A stretch of 36,635 nucleotides of DNA from Acidobacteriota bacterium (GTDB lineage: Bacteria > Acidobacteriota > Vicinamibacteria > Vicinamibacterales > UBA2999), in NCBI GenBank assembly GCA_003222635.1, contig QHWQ01000326.1, positions 1 through 36,635 of the forward strand. The letters are read 5' to 3'. Position numbers and translations under genes: made by a program. Position 1 is the first letter of the stretch, and the number at the start of each line of letters is the position of its first letter. Under the pieces are notes generated by a model that was given only the letters and a program-made list of their open reading frames with translations, searched no databases and was not told the DNA's origin. This document shows, in pieces, positions 15,289 through 24,249 of the stretch.

Positions 15289-18018
15289 GTGCGCCACCCC
15301 CTTCGCAACATCGCGCTGATCGTGCTCGCCGTGCTGTTCTTCGGCGGGCCCTCGCTCGTCCGCTTCTACACGGACTGGCTCTGGTTCGGTGAAGTCGGCT
15401 ATCAGCAGGTCTTCACGACCATCGTGCGCAGCGAGGCGACGCTGTTCACGGCCGTGTTCGTCATCTCGGTCCTCTGGCTCGTCGTCAACCTGCGAGTGGC
15501 GCTCGGCTCGGTCGGTGAGGGCCGGCCGATCTTCACCACGCAGCAAGGCATGGAGGTGGCGCTCCCCGGGCGTCAACAGCTGCGAACGATCGCCTCGGCA
15601 ATCGCGATGATTCTGGCGGGCCTGATCGGGCTGTATGCCTCGTCGCAATGGGAAACCTGGGTGACGTGGGAGAAGGCCGTTCCGTTCGGCCAGGCGGATC
15701 CGATCCTCGGACGCGACGTGTCGTTCTACGTCTTCACGATTCCGTTCCTGCAACTGATTCGCGGCATCGGCCAGACGCTGGTCGTCATGGCGGCGCTTGG
15801 CGCGGGCGCGCTGTATCTCGTGTCCGGCGGCGTGATCTCGCGGCCTTCGTCCTTCGTGTCGATGACGCCGAACGTCCGGCGGCACCTGTCGCTGCTCGTT
15901 GCCGTCTTCTTCGTGCTGCTCGCGCTCGGCGCGTGGCTGGGACGCTTCCAGCTGCTGATTCATCCGGCAGGAGTCATCTACGGCGCGTCGTACGCCGATG
16001 TGTACGCGCGGATGCCTGTGGCGCTCGCGCTCACGGCGGTCACCATCGCCGGCATCCTGCTGGCGGTGCTGCAGGCGTTCACCCGTCGGAACTGGCCGAT
16101 CCCGGTGGCGATTGCCCTCTATCTGGTCGTGAACATCGGCGGCGAAGGATACGCGACGCTGCTCCAGCGCTTCGTCGTCACGCCGAACGAGCAGGTTCGC
16201 GAGTCGCCGTTCATCCAGCACAACATCGAGGCGACGCGCCGCGCCTTCGGACTCGACCACGTCGAGGAGCACGCGCTCACCGGCGACGCCACGCTCACGC
16301 GCGAGGACATCGCCCGTAACGCGCCGACGCTGCAGAACGTGCGGCTGTGGGACCGCCAGCCGTTGCTCGACACCTTCGGCCAGCTGCAGGAGATCCGCAC
16401 GTACTACGACTTCGTGTCGGTGGACAACGACCGCTACATGATCAACGGCCGCCCGCAGCAGGTCATGCTCTCCGCGCGCGAGCTGAACTCGAACAGCCTT
16501 CCCAACCGCACGTGGGTCAACGAGCGCCTGACGTTCACGCACGGCTACGGCCTGACGCTCGGGCCGGTCACGCAGGTGACCAGCGAAGGGCTTCCGGTGC
16601 TGTACGTGCGCAACCTGCCGACGGAAACGGTGCCGGAGCTGCCCGTTCAGGAACCGAGCCTCTACTTCGGCGAGCTGTCGAACGACTACGTCATCGTCCA
16701 CACGCGGACGCGCGAGTTCCACTACCCGCGCGGCGACGAGAACGTCTTCACGCAGTACACGGGCGGCGGCGGCCTCGCGCTCGAATCGCTCGGCCGACGG
16801 CTCATGTTCGCGCTGCGCTTCGGCGCGTATCAGATCGCGTTCAACGACGACATCACCGCCGACAGCCGGATTCTCTTCCACCGCAACATCGCGGAGCGCG
16901 TCGGCGAGATTGCGCCGTTCCTGACCTTCGATCGCGATCCGTACATCGTGCTGGCGGATGGACATCTGTTCTGGATGTACGACGCCTACACCACGAGCGA
17001 TCGGTATCCCTATGCGACGCCATCGATGGGAGGCGTGAACTACATCCGCAACTCCGTGAAGATCGTCATCGACGCCTTCAACGGCACGACGACGTTCTAT
17101 ACGGCGGATGCGAAGGATCCGGTGCTCGCGACCTACGCGAATGTGTTTCCGGGGATGTTCAAGCCGCTCGGCGAGATGCCGGCCTCGCTGCGGTCGCATA
17201 TCCGCTATCCCGAGGATCTGTTCGGGGTGCAGGCGTCGGTGTTCGCGACGTATCACATGACGGAGCCCGCCGTCTTCTACAACCGCGAAGACCAGTGGGA
17301 GATCCCCGCCATCGACGACACGGGCGAGGCCGCGGCCGCGATGCAGCCGTACTACACGATCATGCGGCTGCCCGGCGAGACCGACCCGGAGTTCATCCAG
17401 ATGCTTCCGTTCACGCCGCGGCGCAAGGACAACCTGGCGGCGTGGCTCGTCGCGCGCAGCGACGCGGCGCACTACGGCGACGTGCGGGTGTTCCAGTTCC
17501 CGAAGCAGAAGGTGGTCTTCGGTCCGCGTCAGGTGGTGGCGCGCATCAACCAGGACCAGATGATTTCGCCGCAGATCACGCTGTGGAATCAGCAGGGATC
17601 GCAGGTCACCTGGGGCACGCTGATGGTGATTCCGATCGAGGAGTCGCTCATCTACGTCCGGCCGCTGTACCTGCGCGGCGCGGGCGGACGCATCCCCGAG
17701 CTGACGCGCGTGGTCGTCGTCTACCAGGATCAAATCGTGATGGAACAGACGTTCGAGAGCGCGCTGGCGCGGCTCTTCGGCGGCGCCGCGCCGCCGCGCG
17801 CGCAGCCGAGCGTCACCTCGACGTCGAATCAGCCGGGCGCACCTGCTCCGCCGCCGGCTCCCGCGGTGGCGACATCACCGCAACTGACCACGCTGGCCGA
17901 CGAAGCGCAGATGCACTACCAGCGCGCGATCGATGCGCAGCGCGCCGGTGACTGGGCGAAGTATGGCGAGGAGATCAAATCGCTCGGTCAGACGCTCGAT
18001 CGCATGAAAGCACGTTAG
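15289..18018 (+). CDS. UPF0182 (COG1615) large membrane protein
   Basis: A 909-residue protein of the UPF0182 family. The N-terminal third carries about seven hydrophobic helices (NIALIVLAVLFFGGPSLVRF, FTAVFVISVLWLVVNL, LSLLVAVFFVLLALGAWLG and others). The remainder is a large soluble domain with the family blocks ESPFIQHNIEATRRAFGLD, NVRLWDRQPLLDTF and YYDFVSVDNDRY. A proline/alanine-rich linker near 850-870 leads to a short C-terminal helix with NPQ-type character (ALARLFGG upstream, MHYQRAIDAQRAGDWAKYG at the end). The function is unknown. GTG start, 2 bases after the WYL regulator, so probably co-transcribed and possibly controlled by it. A very long open frame on the opposite strand is a codon-bias shadow. 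Confidence 0.92.
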   Translation: MRHPLRNIALIVLAVLFFGGPSLVRFYTDWLWFGEVGYQQVFTTIVRSEATLFTAVFVISVLWLVVNLRVALGSVGEGRPIFTTQQGMEVALPGRQQLRTIASAIAMILAGLIGLYASSQWETWVTWEKAVPFGQADPILGRDVSFYVFTIPFLQLIRGIGQTLVVMAALGAGALYLVSGGVISRPSSFVSMTPNVRRHLSLLVAVFFVLLALGAWLGRFQLLIHPAGVIYGASYADVYARMPVALALTAVTIAGILLAVLQAFTRRNWPIPVAIALYLVVNIGGEGYATLLQRFVVTPNEQVRESPFIQHNIEATRRAFGLDHVEEHALTGDATLTREDIARNAPTLQNVRLWDRQPLLDTFGQLQEIRTYYDFVSVDNDRYMINGRPQQVMLSARELNSNSLPNRTWVNERLTFTHGYGLTLGPVTQVTSEGLPVLYVRNLPTETVPELPVQEPSLYFGELSNDYVIVHTRTREFHYPRGDENVFTQYTGGGGLALESLGRRLMFALRFGAYQIAFNDDITADSRILFHRNIAERVGEIAPFLTFDRDPYIVLADGHLFWMYDAYTTSDRYPYATPSMGGVNYIRNSVKIVIDAFNGTTTFYTADAKDPVLATYANVFPGMFKPLGEMPASLRSHIRYPEDLFGVQASVFATYHMTEPAVFYNREDQWEIPAIDDTGEAAAAMQPYYTIMRLPGETDPEFIQMLPFTPRRKDNLAAWLVARSDAAHYGDVRVFQFPKQKVVFGPRQVVARINQDQMISPQITLWNQQGSQVTWGTLMVIPIEESLIYVRPLYLRGAGGRIPELTRVVVVYQDQIVMEQTFESALARLFGGAAPPRAQPSVTSTSNQPGAPAPPPAPAVATSPQLTTLADEAQMHYQRAIDAQRAGDWAKYGEEIKSLGQTLDRMKAR

Positions 18019-18027
18019 AGCAACCCG

Positions 18028-19954
18028 CTAGCCGCGCCGTTCCGTCTTCAGCCACGCGCGCAGCACTTCAGCCACGCTCCACGCCTGCGCGATACAGCCG
18101 CGCGCCGTGTACGGCTCCCGGTCCCACGAGCCACGCCCAGACGGTCCCCTGGTGATACGCCGCGTCGCGCGCACGGAGGTCGCCGTAGTACTGCGCCTTG
18201 TAATCGCGATGTCCTGGCGCGAGCGAACGCAGGCCCACGGGCGTCACGAGCCGTTCGCGCACGACGTCGAACACCGAACGCCAGCGCGACTCGTCGAGCA
18301 CCGGGTGGTCGAGCGAGATCGCGAACACTTGATTCGGCCGGCACGCCGGATCGTTGCCGTGCTCGCCGTCGATGACGTCGTAGAGGTAGCCGCCTTCGTC
18401 GTACCAGAAGCGCGCGTTGAACGATTCGCGCGCGCGCGTCGCCGCCTCGTCGACCTGCGGCGCCATCGGGTCGCCTTCCTCGCGCAGCCAGTCGGCAAAC
18501 AGCATCAGCGCGTTGTACCAGAGCGCATTGATCTCGACGGCCTTGCCTCGCCGCGGCGTCACGACCCAGCCATCCACCTTCGCGTCCATCCACGTCAGCT
18601 GGACGCCTTCCTCGCCCTGCCGCAGCAGGCCGTCGGCGGCATCGACGCCGATGCCGAACCGCGTCCCCTTCATATGATGCTCGACGATCGATTTCAGCTT
18701 CGGCAGCAGGTGACGCAGCGTCGCGCGATCGCCGGTGGCGAGCAGGTAGCGGTGGATGGCGTGGAAGAACCAGAGGGTCGCGTCCGCCGTGTGGTACAGG
18801 CCTTCCTTCGTCCCTTCGGGGAACATGTTCGGGATCAGGCCATCGCGGACGTAGTGCCCGAACGTGCGAAGGATGTATCCCGCTTCGCGCTGGCGGCCGG
18901 TGCAGAGTGTCAGCCCCTCGAGGCTGATCATCGTGTCGCGGCCCCAGTCGGTGAACCAGTGATAGCCGGCGATGACCGTCCGCACTTCATCGCCAGCCGC
19001 GCGGGCGCGGGCCGCTTCCTCGGCGCGCCCCGCCGGCGTGACGACGAACTGGTCGGCGGCCAGCACCATCTCCGCCGCGAGCCCCGTTGTCACCGCCCGG
19101 TTCGCGTTGAGAATCAGTCGGGAGCGTCGATGCTCCTCCGCGTTCGGCAGTTCGGTCGGGTCGAGCGCGTTGATCGTGTCCCACGCTTCCGTCGAGGCGA
19201 CGAGCGTTCCCGGTTGATCGGGCATCAGCTGGCAGCGGAAATACCCCGGCGTCCACAGATCGCCGCAGCATTCGTAGCCGCGGGTCTGCTCCAGCGTGTA
19301 GACCGCGTTGTCGAAGCGCTCGGGCATCACGGTGAACGCCTTCTCCGCGCCGTAGAGGAACATGCGCAGCGGCGGGAGATCGCCGCCGGGCGTGAGCTCG
19401 AACCGATCGCCGAGCGCGTAGAGGCCGTAGGGCGCCGCCACCGGGTGATTCACCGGCGCTTCGTGCAGGCGGAACGCGACGAGCGGCCGCAGTTCGAGTC
19501 GCACCGGCTCGCTCGACAGCAGCGTGTAGGTCACGTACGTCGTGTTCTGCAGGTGCGGCATCAGCACCCGCTTCTCGAGGCGGATGTTCTCGACCTCGAA
19601 GGTCCACACGGGCAGTCCCGCCTCGAGACGGAACGAACTGAGCCATCGCCCCGCATCGAACTCCCTGCCGCCGGGTGTCTCGATCATGTTGTGCAGCGAG
19701 ACGGCGCGGCCGTCGGCGTAGCGGATGCGCTCCCAGATGTAGTTGAGCATCACCGTGCGGCCGAACGGCGTCGGCAGCGCGGCGACCAGATACGCGTGGT
19801 AGCGCCGAGTGAGCGCTCCCGACAACGTGCCCGACGCGTAGCCGCCGAGACCATTGGTGACCAGCCACTCCTTTTCGGCGAGCTGGCGCCGGCCTGCTTC
19901 CGTGGGCTCCCATCGAATCGTGCGAACGAGGTCTGTCGTGCCGGTTGCCAGCAT
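18028..19954 (-). CDS. Glycogen debranching enzyme, archaeal type (C-terminal frameshift)
   Basis: A two-domain enzyme (GDE N-terminal domain plus alpha/alpha-barrel) that removes alpha-1,6 branches of glycogen. From the ATG at 19954 it shows KEWLVTNGLGGYASGTLSGA, RRYHAYLVAALPTPFGRTVM, the active-site segment WFTDWGRDTMISLEGL, RNMFPEGTKEGLYHTADATL-like sequence and VQLTWMDAKVDGWVVTPRRG. After GTVWAWLVGPG the frame ends with unrelated residues at 18068. In another frame, down to the TAG at 18028, the true C-terminus continues as PYTARGCIAQAWSVAEVLRA. About 45 residues between the two are missing. The start overlaps the treZ stop by one base, so the genes are coupled. Confidence 0.85.
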
Positions 19955-21837
19955 CACGCGTTCCTCTTTGCGGGAATCGGCCGCATCACCACGGCCGCAT
20001 GTCCGGGAATTCTCCAACCCGCGTCGGTGAGAATCGGGGCCGTTCCATGGCCGCCGTACTCCGGCTCGCCGCTCGACCAGCGGACCGTCCACGTATGGCC
20101 ATCCGGCGGCGCGATCGACGGTTCAGGAAACGAACCCGCTTCGACATCAGCCCCCAGATTGACGAGCAGCAGCCGCTCGTCCTCGGGGCTGGCCGTTGTA
20201 TAGCGCAGCACGAACAGCTCGGCGCCCAGCACTGCGCCCTCGATCGCGTCCGCATCCTGCGCGCGGAACGCCGCCTCGCTGCGCCTGAGCGTGAGGAGAT
20301 CGCGATACAGGCGCACGAACGTGTCGTGCGCGTCGCGCTCATCCCAGTTCAACCTGCAGCGCTCGAATGTCCGCGGATCGTGCGGCGCGGGGATGCATGC
20401 CTGCGCCGCAGGCGAGGTCGCGCTCGGAAATTGCTTCATGAATTCGTGGCGCCCGTTCTGCACCGCCTTCGCCAGCTCGGGGTTGTGATCGGCGAAGAAG
20501 AGAAACGGCGAGGACGCGCCGAATTCCTGACCCTGGAAGAGCATCGGTGTTCCAGGCATCAGCAGCATCAGCGCGGTCATCGCGCGGTAGCGGCCGGGCG
20601 TGGTCTGAAAGCGCACGCGCCCGCCGCCGCCGGAGTTCGCCACCTGATCGTGATTCTCGAGATAGATGACGAACGCACGCGCCGGCAGGCCGTCGGCGCG
20701 TGTGCCGCGCGGCTGCTTCTGCCAGGCGTAGCGCTGCCCCTGAAACAGATATCCGTGCTTCGCGGCGGAGATCAGCTCCTGCGGGTTGCCCCGGTGGTCG
20801 GAGTAGTACGCCTCGCGCTTTCCCGTCAGCGCGACGATGGCGCTGTGATGGAAGTCGTCGTTCCAGACGCCGTCGAGGCCATCACCGCCCTCGTCGACCG
20901 GCCGCACGAGCTTCACGGTCTGCGTTTCGCTCTCGGCGATGAGAATGATCGACCTGCCGCGGGCCGCGGTACGCGCCCGGCAGCCGATCTCCGCGATGAT
21001 GTGCCGCCCGGACGAATCGTGAATCGTCTGCGTCGCGTCGAATCTGAGGCCATCGAGCTGAAACTCGTCAATCCAGTACGCGGCGTTGCAGGCGAAGTAT
21101 TCGCGGACCGGTTGCGCATCGGGACCGTCGAAGTTCAGGGCGTCGCCCCACTCGTTGATATACGTGCGGGAGTAGTACGCCCTGGCGTAGCGCCCAAAGA
21201 CACAACCGTCAGGGCCGAGATGGTTGTAGACGACGTCGAGGATGACGCTGAGCCCCGCGGCGTGCGCGTGATCGACGAAGAAGCGGAAGTCGTCTGGCGT
21301 GCCGTACTGATGTGCCGGCGCGTACGGAAACACGCCGTCGTACCCCCAGCCGAAGCGGCCCGGAAAATCCGCGATCGGCATCACCTCGATCGTCGTGATG
21401 CCGGAATCGGCGAGCAGCGGAAACTTCTCGACTGCTGATCGCCAAGTTCCTCCGTGCGTGAACGTGCCGGCGTGAAGCTCGTACATCACCTGGCCGGCAA
21501 GCTCGACGCCTTTCGGCGAATGCTCCCAGCGGAAAGTCGAGTGATCGATGACCTCGGACGGACCGAACGGCCCCTCAGGTTGATACCGCGAGGCGGGATC
21601 CGGCAGCGCATCGCCGTCGAGCGCATACCGATACCGCGTTCCGGCACCGGCGCCCTCGACCAGCGCCGAATAGTAGCCGCTCTCTTCCCGTTCGAGCGCG
21701 ATATCGCGCGCGCGGCGACCGCCGTCTTCGATGCGAAGCGTGATGTCCGGAGGGTCGGGCGCCCACACCCGGAAATGCGTGGAACCGCCGGGCTGCACTT
21801 CCGCCCCAACTGCGTACCGTCGACGTATGTCCGTCAT
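19954..21837 (-). CDS. treZ: Malto-oligosyltrehalose trehalohydrolase
   Basis: A GH13 enzyme that releases trehalose from malto-oligosyltrehalose made by TreY. The 627-residue protein has an N-terminal CBM48-like domain (STHFRVWAPDPPDITLRIED), the barrel start VMYELHAGTFTHGGTW, SVILDVVYNHLGPDG, the nucleophile region DGLRFDATQTIHD, the acid/base in ILIAESETQ and the transition-state Asp in YLENHDQVANS. No treY is in this window. The ATG at 21837 is used because it precedes the first conserved residues (RRYAVGAEVQPGG). It is co-directional and overlapping with the debranching enzyme gene and divergent from truA (34 bases). Confidence 0.93.
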   Translation of the reverse strand: MTDIRRRYAVGAEVQPGGSTHFRVWAPDPPDITLRIEDGGRRARDIALEREESGYYSALVEGAGAGTRYRYALDGDALPDPASRYQPEGPFGPSEVIDHSTFRWEHSPKGVELAGQVMYELHAGTFTHGGTWRSAVEKFPLLADSGITTIEVMPIADFPGRFGWGYDGVFPYAPAHQYGTPDDFRFFVDHAHAAGLSVILDVVYNHLGPDGCVFGRYARAYYSRTYINEWGDALNFDGPDAQPVREYFACNAAYWIDEFQLDGLRFDATQTIHDSSGRHIIAEIGCRARTAARGRSIILIAESETQTVKLVRPVDEGGDGLDGVWNDDFHHSAIVALTGKREAYYSDHRGNPQELISAAKHGYLFQGQRYAWQKQPRGTRADGLPARAFVIYLENHDQVANSGGGGRVRFQTTPGRYRAMTALMLLMPGTPMLFQGQEFGASSPFLFFADHNPELAKAVQNGRHEFMKQFPSATSPAAQACIPAPHDPRTFERCRLNWDERDAHDTFVRLYRDLLTLRRSEAAFRAQDADAIEGAVLGAELFVLRYTTASPEDERLLLVNLGADVEAGSFPEPSIAPPDGHTWTVRWSSGEPEYGGHGTAPILTDAGWRIPGHAAVVMRPIPAKRNA

Positions 21838-21871
21838 GCCGCGCTGCTCGGCCGTAGGGCGTGCAGAGATA

Positions 21872-22600
21872 ATGCCGAACGTGCGACTCAAGCTCACCAT
21901 CGAATACGCGGGCACCCGCTATAGCGGGTGGCAGATTCAGAAGAACGCGCGCACCGTACAGGGCGAAATCGAACGCGCCGTCCGCGAGGCGACCGGCGTC
22001 GATGAATTCGAGCTCTACGGGTCCGGACGGACGGATGCGGGCGTGCACGCGATGGCGCAGGTCGCGCACCTCGATGTGCAGACCAACACGGCTCCCGAGA
22101 TGCTGCGCCGCCGCATCAACGACGCGCTGCCGGCCGACATCAACATCCTCCGCGCGGACAAGGTACGCCACAAGTTTCACGCGCGCCACGACGCCAAGGG
22201 GCGGAGTTACCTCTACAACGTGTCGCGGCGCCGCACGGCGTTCGCCAAACCTTTTGTGTGGTGGGTCAAGGACGATCTCGACGTCGGCGCGATGCGCGCC
22301 GCTGCCGCGCACTTCGTTGGCTTCCACGATTTCCAGTCCTTCTCCGACGACGATCCGGACGAGAAATCCACGCAGGTGCTCGTCGACGCGCTCGAGATCT
22401 ACGAGGACGGCGATCTCGTCCTCGTCCACATCGAAGGTTCGCATTTCATCTGGAAGATGGTTCGAAGGCTGGTCGGCGTGCTCGTCGAAGTCGGACGCGG
22501 CGGCCTGACGTCAGACGCCGCCGCCGCGATGCTCGGCGAACGATCGGAGCTGCCGGCGCGGTTGACCGCGCCGGCCTCGGGGCTGTTTCTCGAGCCGAGC
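21872..22600 (+). CDS. truA: tRNA pseudouridine(38-40) synthase TruA, extreme C-terminus lost
   Basis: TruA makes pseudouridine at positions 38-40 of tRNA anticodon arms. Visible blocks are KLTIEYAGTRYSGWQIQ, the catalytic Asp55 in GSGRTDAGVHA, RRINDALPADINIL, FHARHDAKGRSYLYNV and FIWKMVRRLVGVLVEVGRG. Homology runs to PASGLFLE (residue 241, base 22594), normally followed by about ten more residues. Here the frame passes without a stop into the 3' part of a gene on the opposite strand and stays open to 23026. The natural end of truA and the end of its neighbour are therefore missing. The catalytic core is complete. Confidence 0.88.
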
Positions 22601-22602
22601 TG

Positions 22603-23321
22603 CCGTTCCGCGCGAAGACCGGGAACCCATCGTAGGTGCCGACAACGCGGAAGCCTGCAGGCGTCAACGGCACCGCGGCGCCGGCGCTCACCCACTTCTC
22701 GCCGAGATACCGAATCCACAAGCCGTCATTGGTGGGCGGTCTTGCCACCGTCGCCATCGTCAGCTGATTGCGCGACGTCCGCGGCGCGGCGGCAATCAGG
22801 CCCGTGGTGCCGACGGGCGACGGCGTTGTCGTGCCGCTTGTTCCGGTCGTCCGCTCGGGCGTGTACGCGCCGATCGCGCCGATCGGTATCGGCGGCGCTG
22901 TTGGCGCGGTCGACGCCTGCGGCAGCGGCGTCGTGGAGGGAACCGTGGCTACCGGAAACGACGGCGGACGGCTGCCCGTCGTCCCGGCGAGACTTCCCTG
23001 CCGCAGCCGCTCGTACGGCTGCATGAGCCCGCGCTGGAGCGGCACGTAGACGATGCTGAAGGGTTCGAGCGTCGTGTCGGTGTAGAGCGGGACGCCGTTG
23101 AAGTGCCCCGATCGCACCATCGAGTTGCCGTTGAAGAAGACGGTTGCACCCGCGGGATAGTACAGGTCTCCGGCGAACTGAATCGGCTCGCCGTTGACGT
23201 ACCACGACTCGTTTTCCGCGGTGACGATCGGCACGTCTGTGGGCCGGTACTGAATCTGGGCGCTTGCCGGCACAGCCGCCGGCAGCAAGGTCAGCAGTAA
23301 GAGCGCGAGGACTCGGCGCAT
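22603..23321 (-). CDS. Exported protein with a duplicated beta-rich domain, unknown; C-terminus cut
   Basis: A clear signal peptide (MRRVLALLLLTLLPAAVPASA, cleaved after ASA) precedes two similar halves. The first contains WYVNGEPIQFAGDLYYPAG and VRSGHFNGVPLY; the second, after a long Thr/Pro/Ser-rich linker (about residues 115-175), contains GLWIRYLGEKWVSAGAA and VVGTYDGFPVFAR. The repeat suggests two small beta-domains, perhaps cell-wall or polymer binding; this is inference. After FPVFARNG the frame enters sequence antisense to truA and continues to 22446, so the natural C-terminus is missing. No family name was recognised. Confidence 0.6.
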
Positions 23322-23401
23322 TGGTAAACCCCCAATGCACCTCAGTCAAACGCTGTGCCGGCGATTGGCGACAGGAAATGGTGGTGTGCGACCGTTTTTG
23401 G

Positions 23402-23429
23402 GAAAGGCCGACCTGAAGGTCGGCCTTTC
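23402..23429 (-). terminator. Perfect inverted repeat, terminator of the cupredoxin gene
   Basis: GAAAGGCCGACCT at 23402-23414 is followed after two bases by its exact complement at 23417-23429, a 13-bp stem. It lies 9 bases past the stop of the gene at 23439. There is only a short T run (CCTTTCCC), so its termination strength is uncertain; it may act in both directions between two minus-strand transcription units. Confidence 0.65.
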
Positions 23430-23438
23430 GATGACGAT

Positions 23439-24236
23439 CTACCGAAGCGCGATGAGCGCGCCCTGCGAGGGGACGGTCAGCTCGCGTATGGGCGCGGAGG
23501 CTGCCGGCTTGGGCGTCGGCGCGAAGGTGAACTCGACCGTCGTCGTCTTGCCGGCCTGCACGTCCACCATCTGCGTCTGCATCCCCATCACCTCGTGCCA
23601 CGCCTTCACCGACTGCTTGCCCACCGGCACGTTGGCAATCGTGAACGAACCGTCGGTGCCGCTCACCGCGTAGTACGGGTTATCCATGATGGCGACATAC
23701 GCGGTCATCCAGGAGTGGTTGTCGCACGTAATGCGCAGCAGCTCACTCGCCTTCAGTGTGACGTCGAACGGCTTGCCGTTGACCAGCTGCGTCCTGTTGA
23801 AGTCATTGCCGGCCTTCGACAACGAATGCACATTGTGGTCGGTCGGATCCTCGTTCGTCACCTGCAGGGTCTGACCGATGCGGGCGCCGAGGACGCGGGG
23901 TACGTACTGGCAGTCCTTCTGATTCAGCACCGCGGGCGCCGTTGGAGCCGGCGCATTCGGGAACGACCCGTCCAGGTTGACCAGCACGTTGGCAAACGCG
24001 CCATCGCCGCCAACGATGAACGTCGGCGCCGTCGGCCGCTTCCCGACATACAGCTTGTTGCAGCGCGGGTCCGCGCCCATCCGGATGAGAGGGTTCACGG
24101 GCGTCGGGCCCATGTACTTCACGTGGCCGACGATCGTGCCGGTGCCGCCCTGGCCGGCGACCGGCGTCGACGTGACGGCGAACGTGACCAGCATCGCGGC
24201 GGCAGCCGCGGCGAAGGAAAACAGCGCCTTCTTCAT
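23439..24236 (-). CDS. Secreted cupredoxin-like protein with carboxypeptidase-regulatory-like domain
   Basis: A 265-residue periplasmic protein. The signal peptide (MKKALFSFAAAAAAMLVTFA, to VAG) is followed by a cupredoxin-like fold in which His137 (DHNVHS), Cys171, His174 and Met177 (TCDNHSWM) have the order and spacing of a type 1 copper site. A carboxypeptidase-regulatory-like Ig fold follows (YYAVSGTDGSFTIANVPVGK and SVKAWHEVMG). Proteins of this pattern are often annotated as methylamine utilisation-like or plastocyanin-like. It is 13 bases downstream of a cytochrome gene in the same direction, suggesting an electron-transfer pair. The length and both ends look complete. Confidence 0.8.
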   Translation of the reverse strand: MKKALFSFAAAAAAMLVTFAVTSTPVAGQGGTGTIVGHVKYMGPTPVNPLIRMGADPRCNKLYVGKRPTAPTFIVGGDGAFANVLVNLDGSFPNAPAPTAPAVLNQKDCQYVPRVLGARIGQTLQVTNEDPTDHNVHSLSKAGNDFNRTQLVNGKPFDVTLKASELLRITCDNHSWMTAYVAIMDNPYYAVSGTDGSFTIANVPVGKQSVKAWHEVMGMQTQMVDVQAGKTTTVEFTFAPTPKPAASAPIRELTVPSQGALIALR

Positions 24237-24249
24237 CGGTACCCTCTTT

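Noticed and set aside
15283-17733. An 816-codon open frame antisense to the UPF0182 gene
   Set aside because: Arg/His/Asp-rich composition typical of the complement of GC-rich codons; the plus strand has clear family homology and membrane helices.
18107-21438. Long plus-strand open frames over the debranching enzyme and treZ genes
   Set aside because: Shadow frames with biased composition; the minus strand carries two recognised enzymes.
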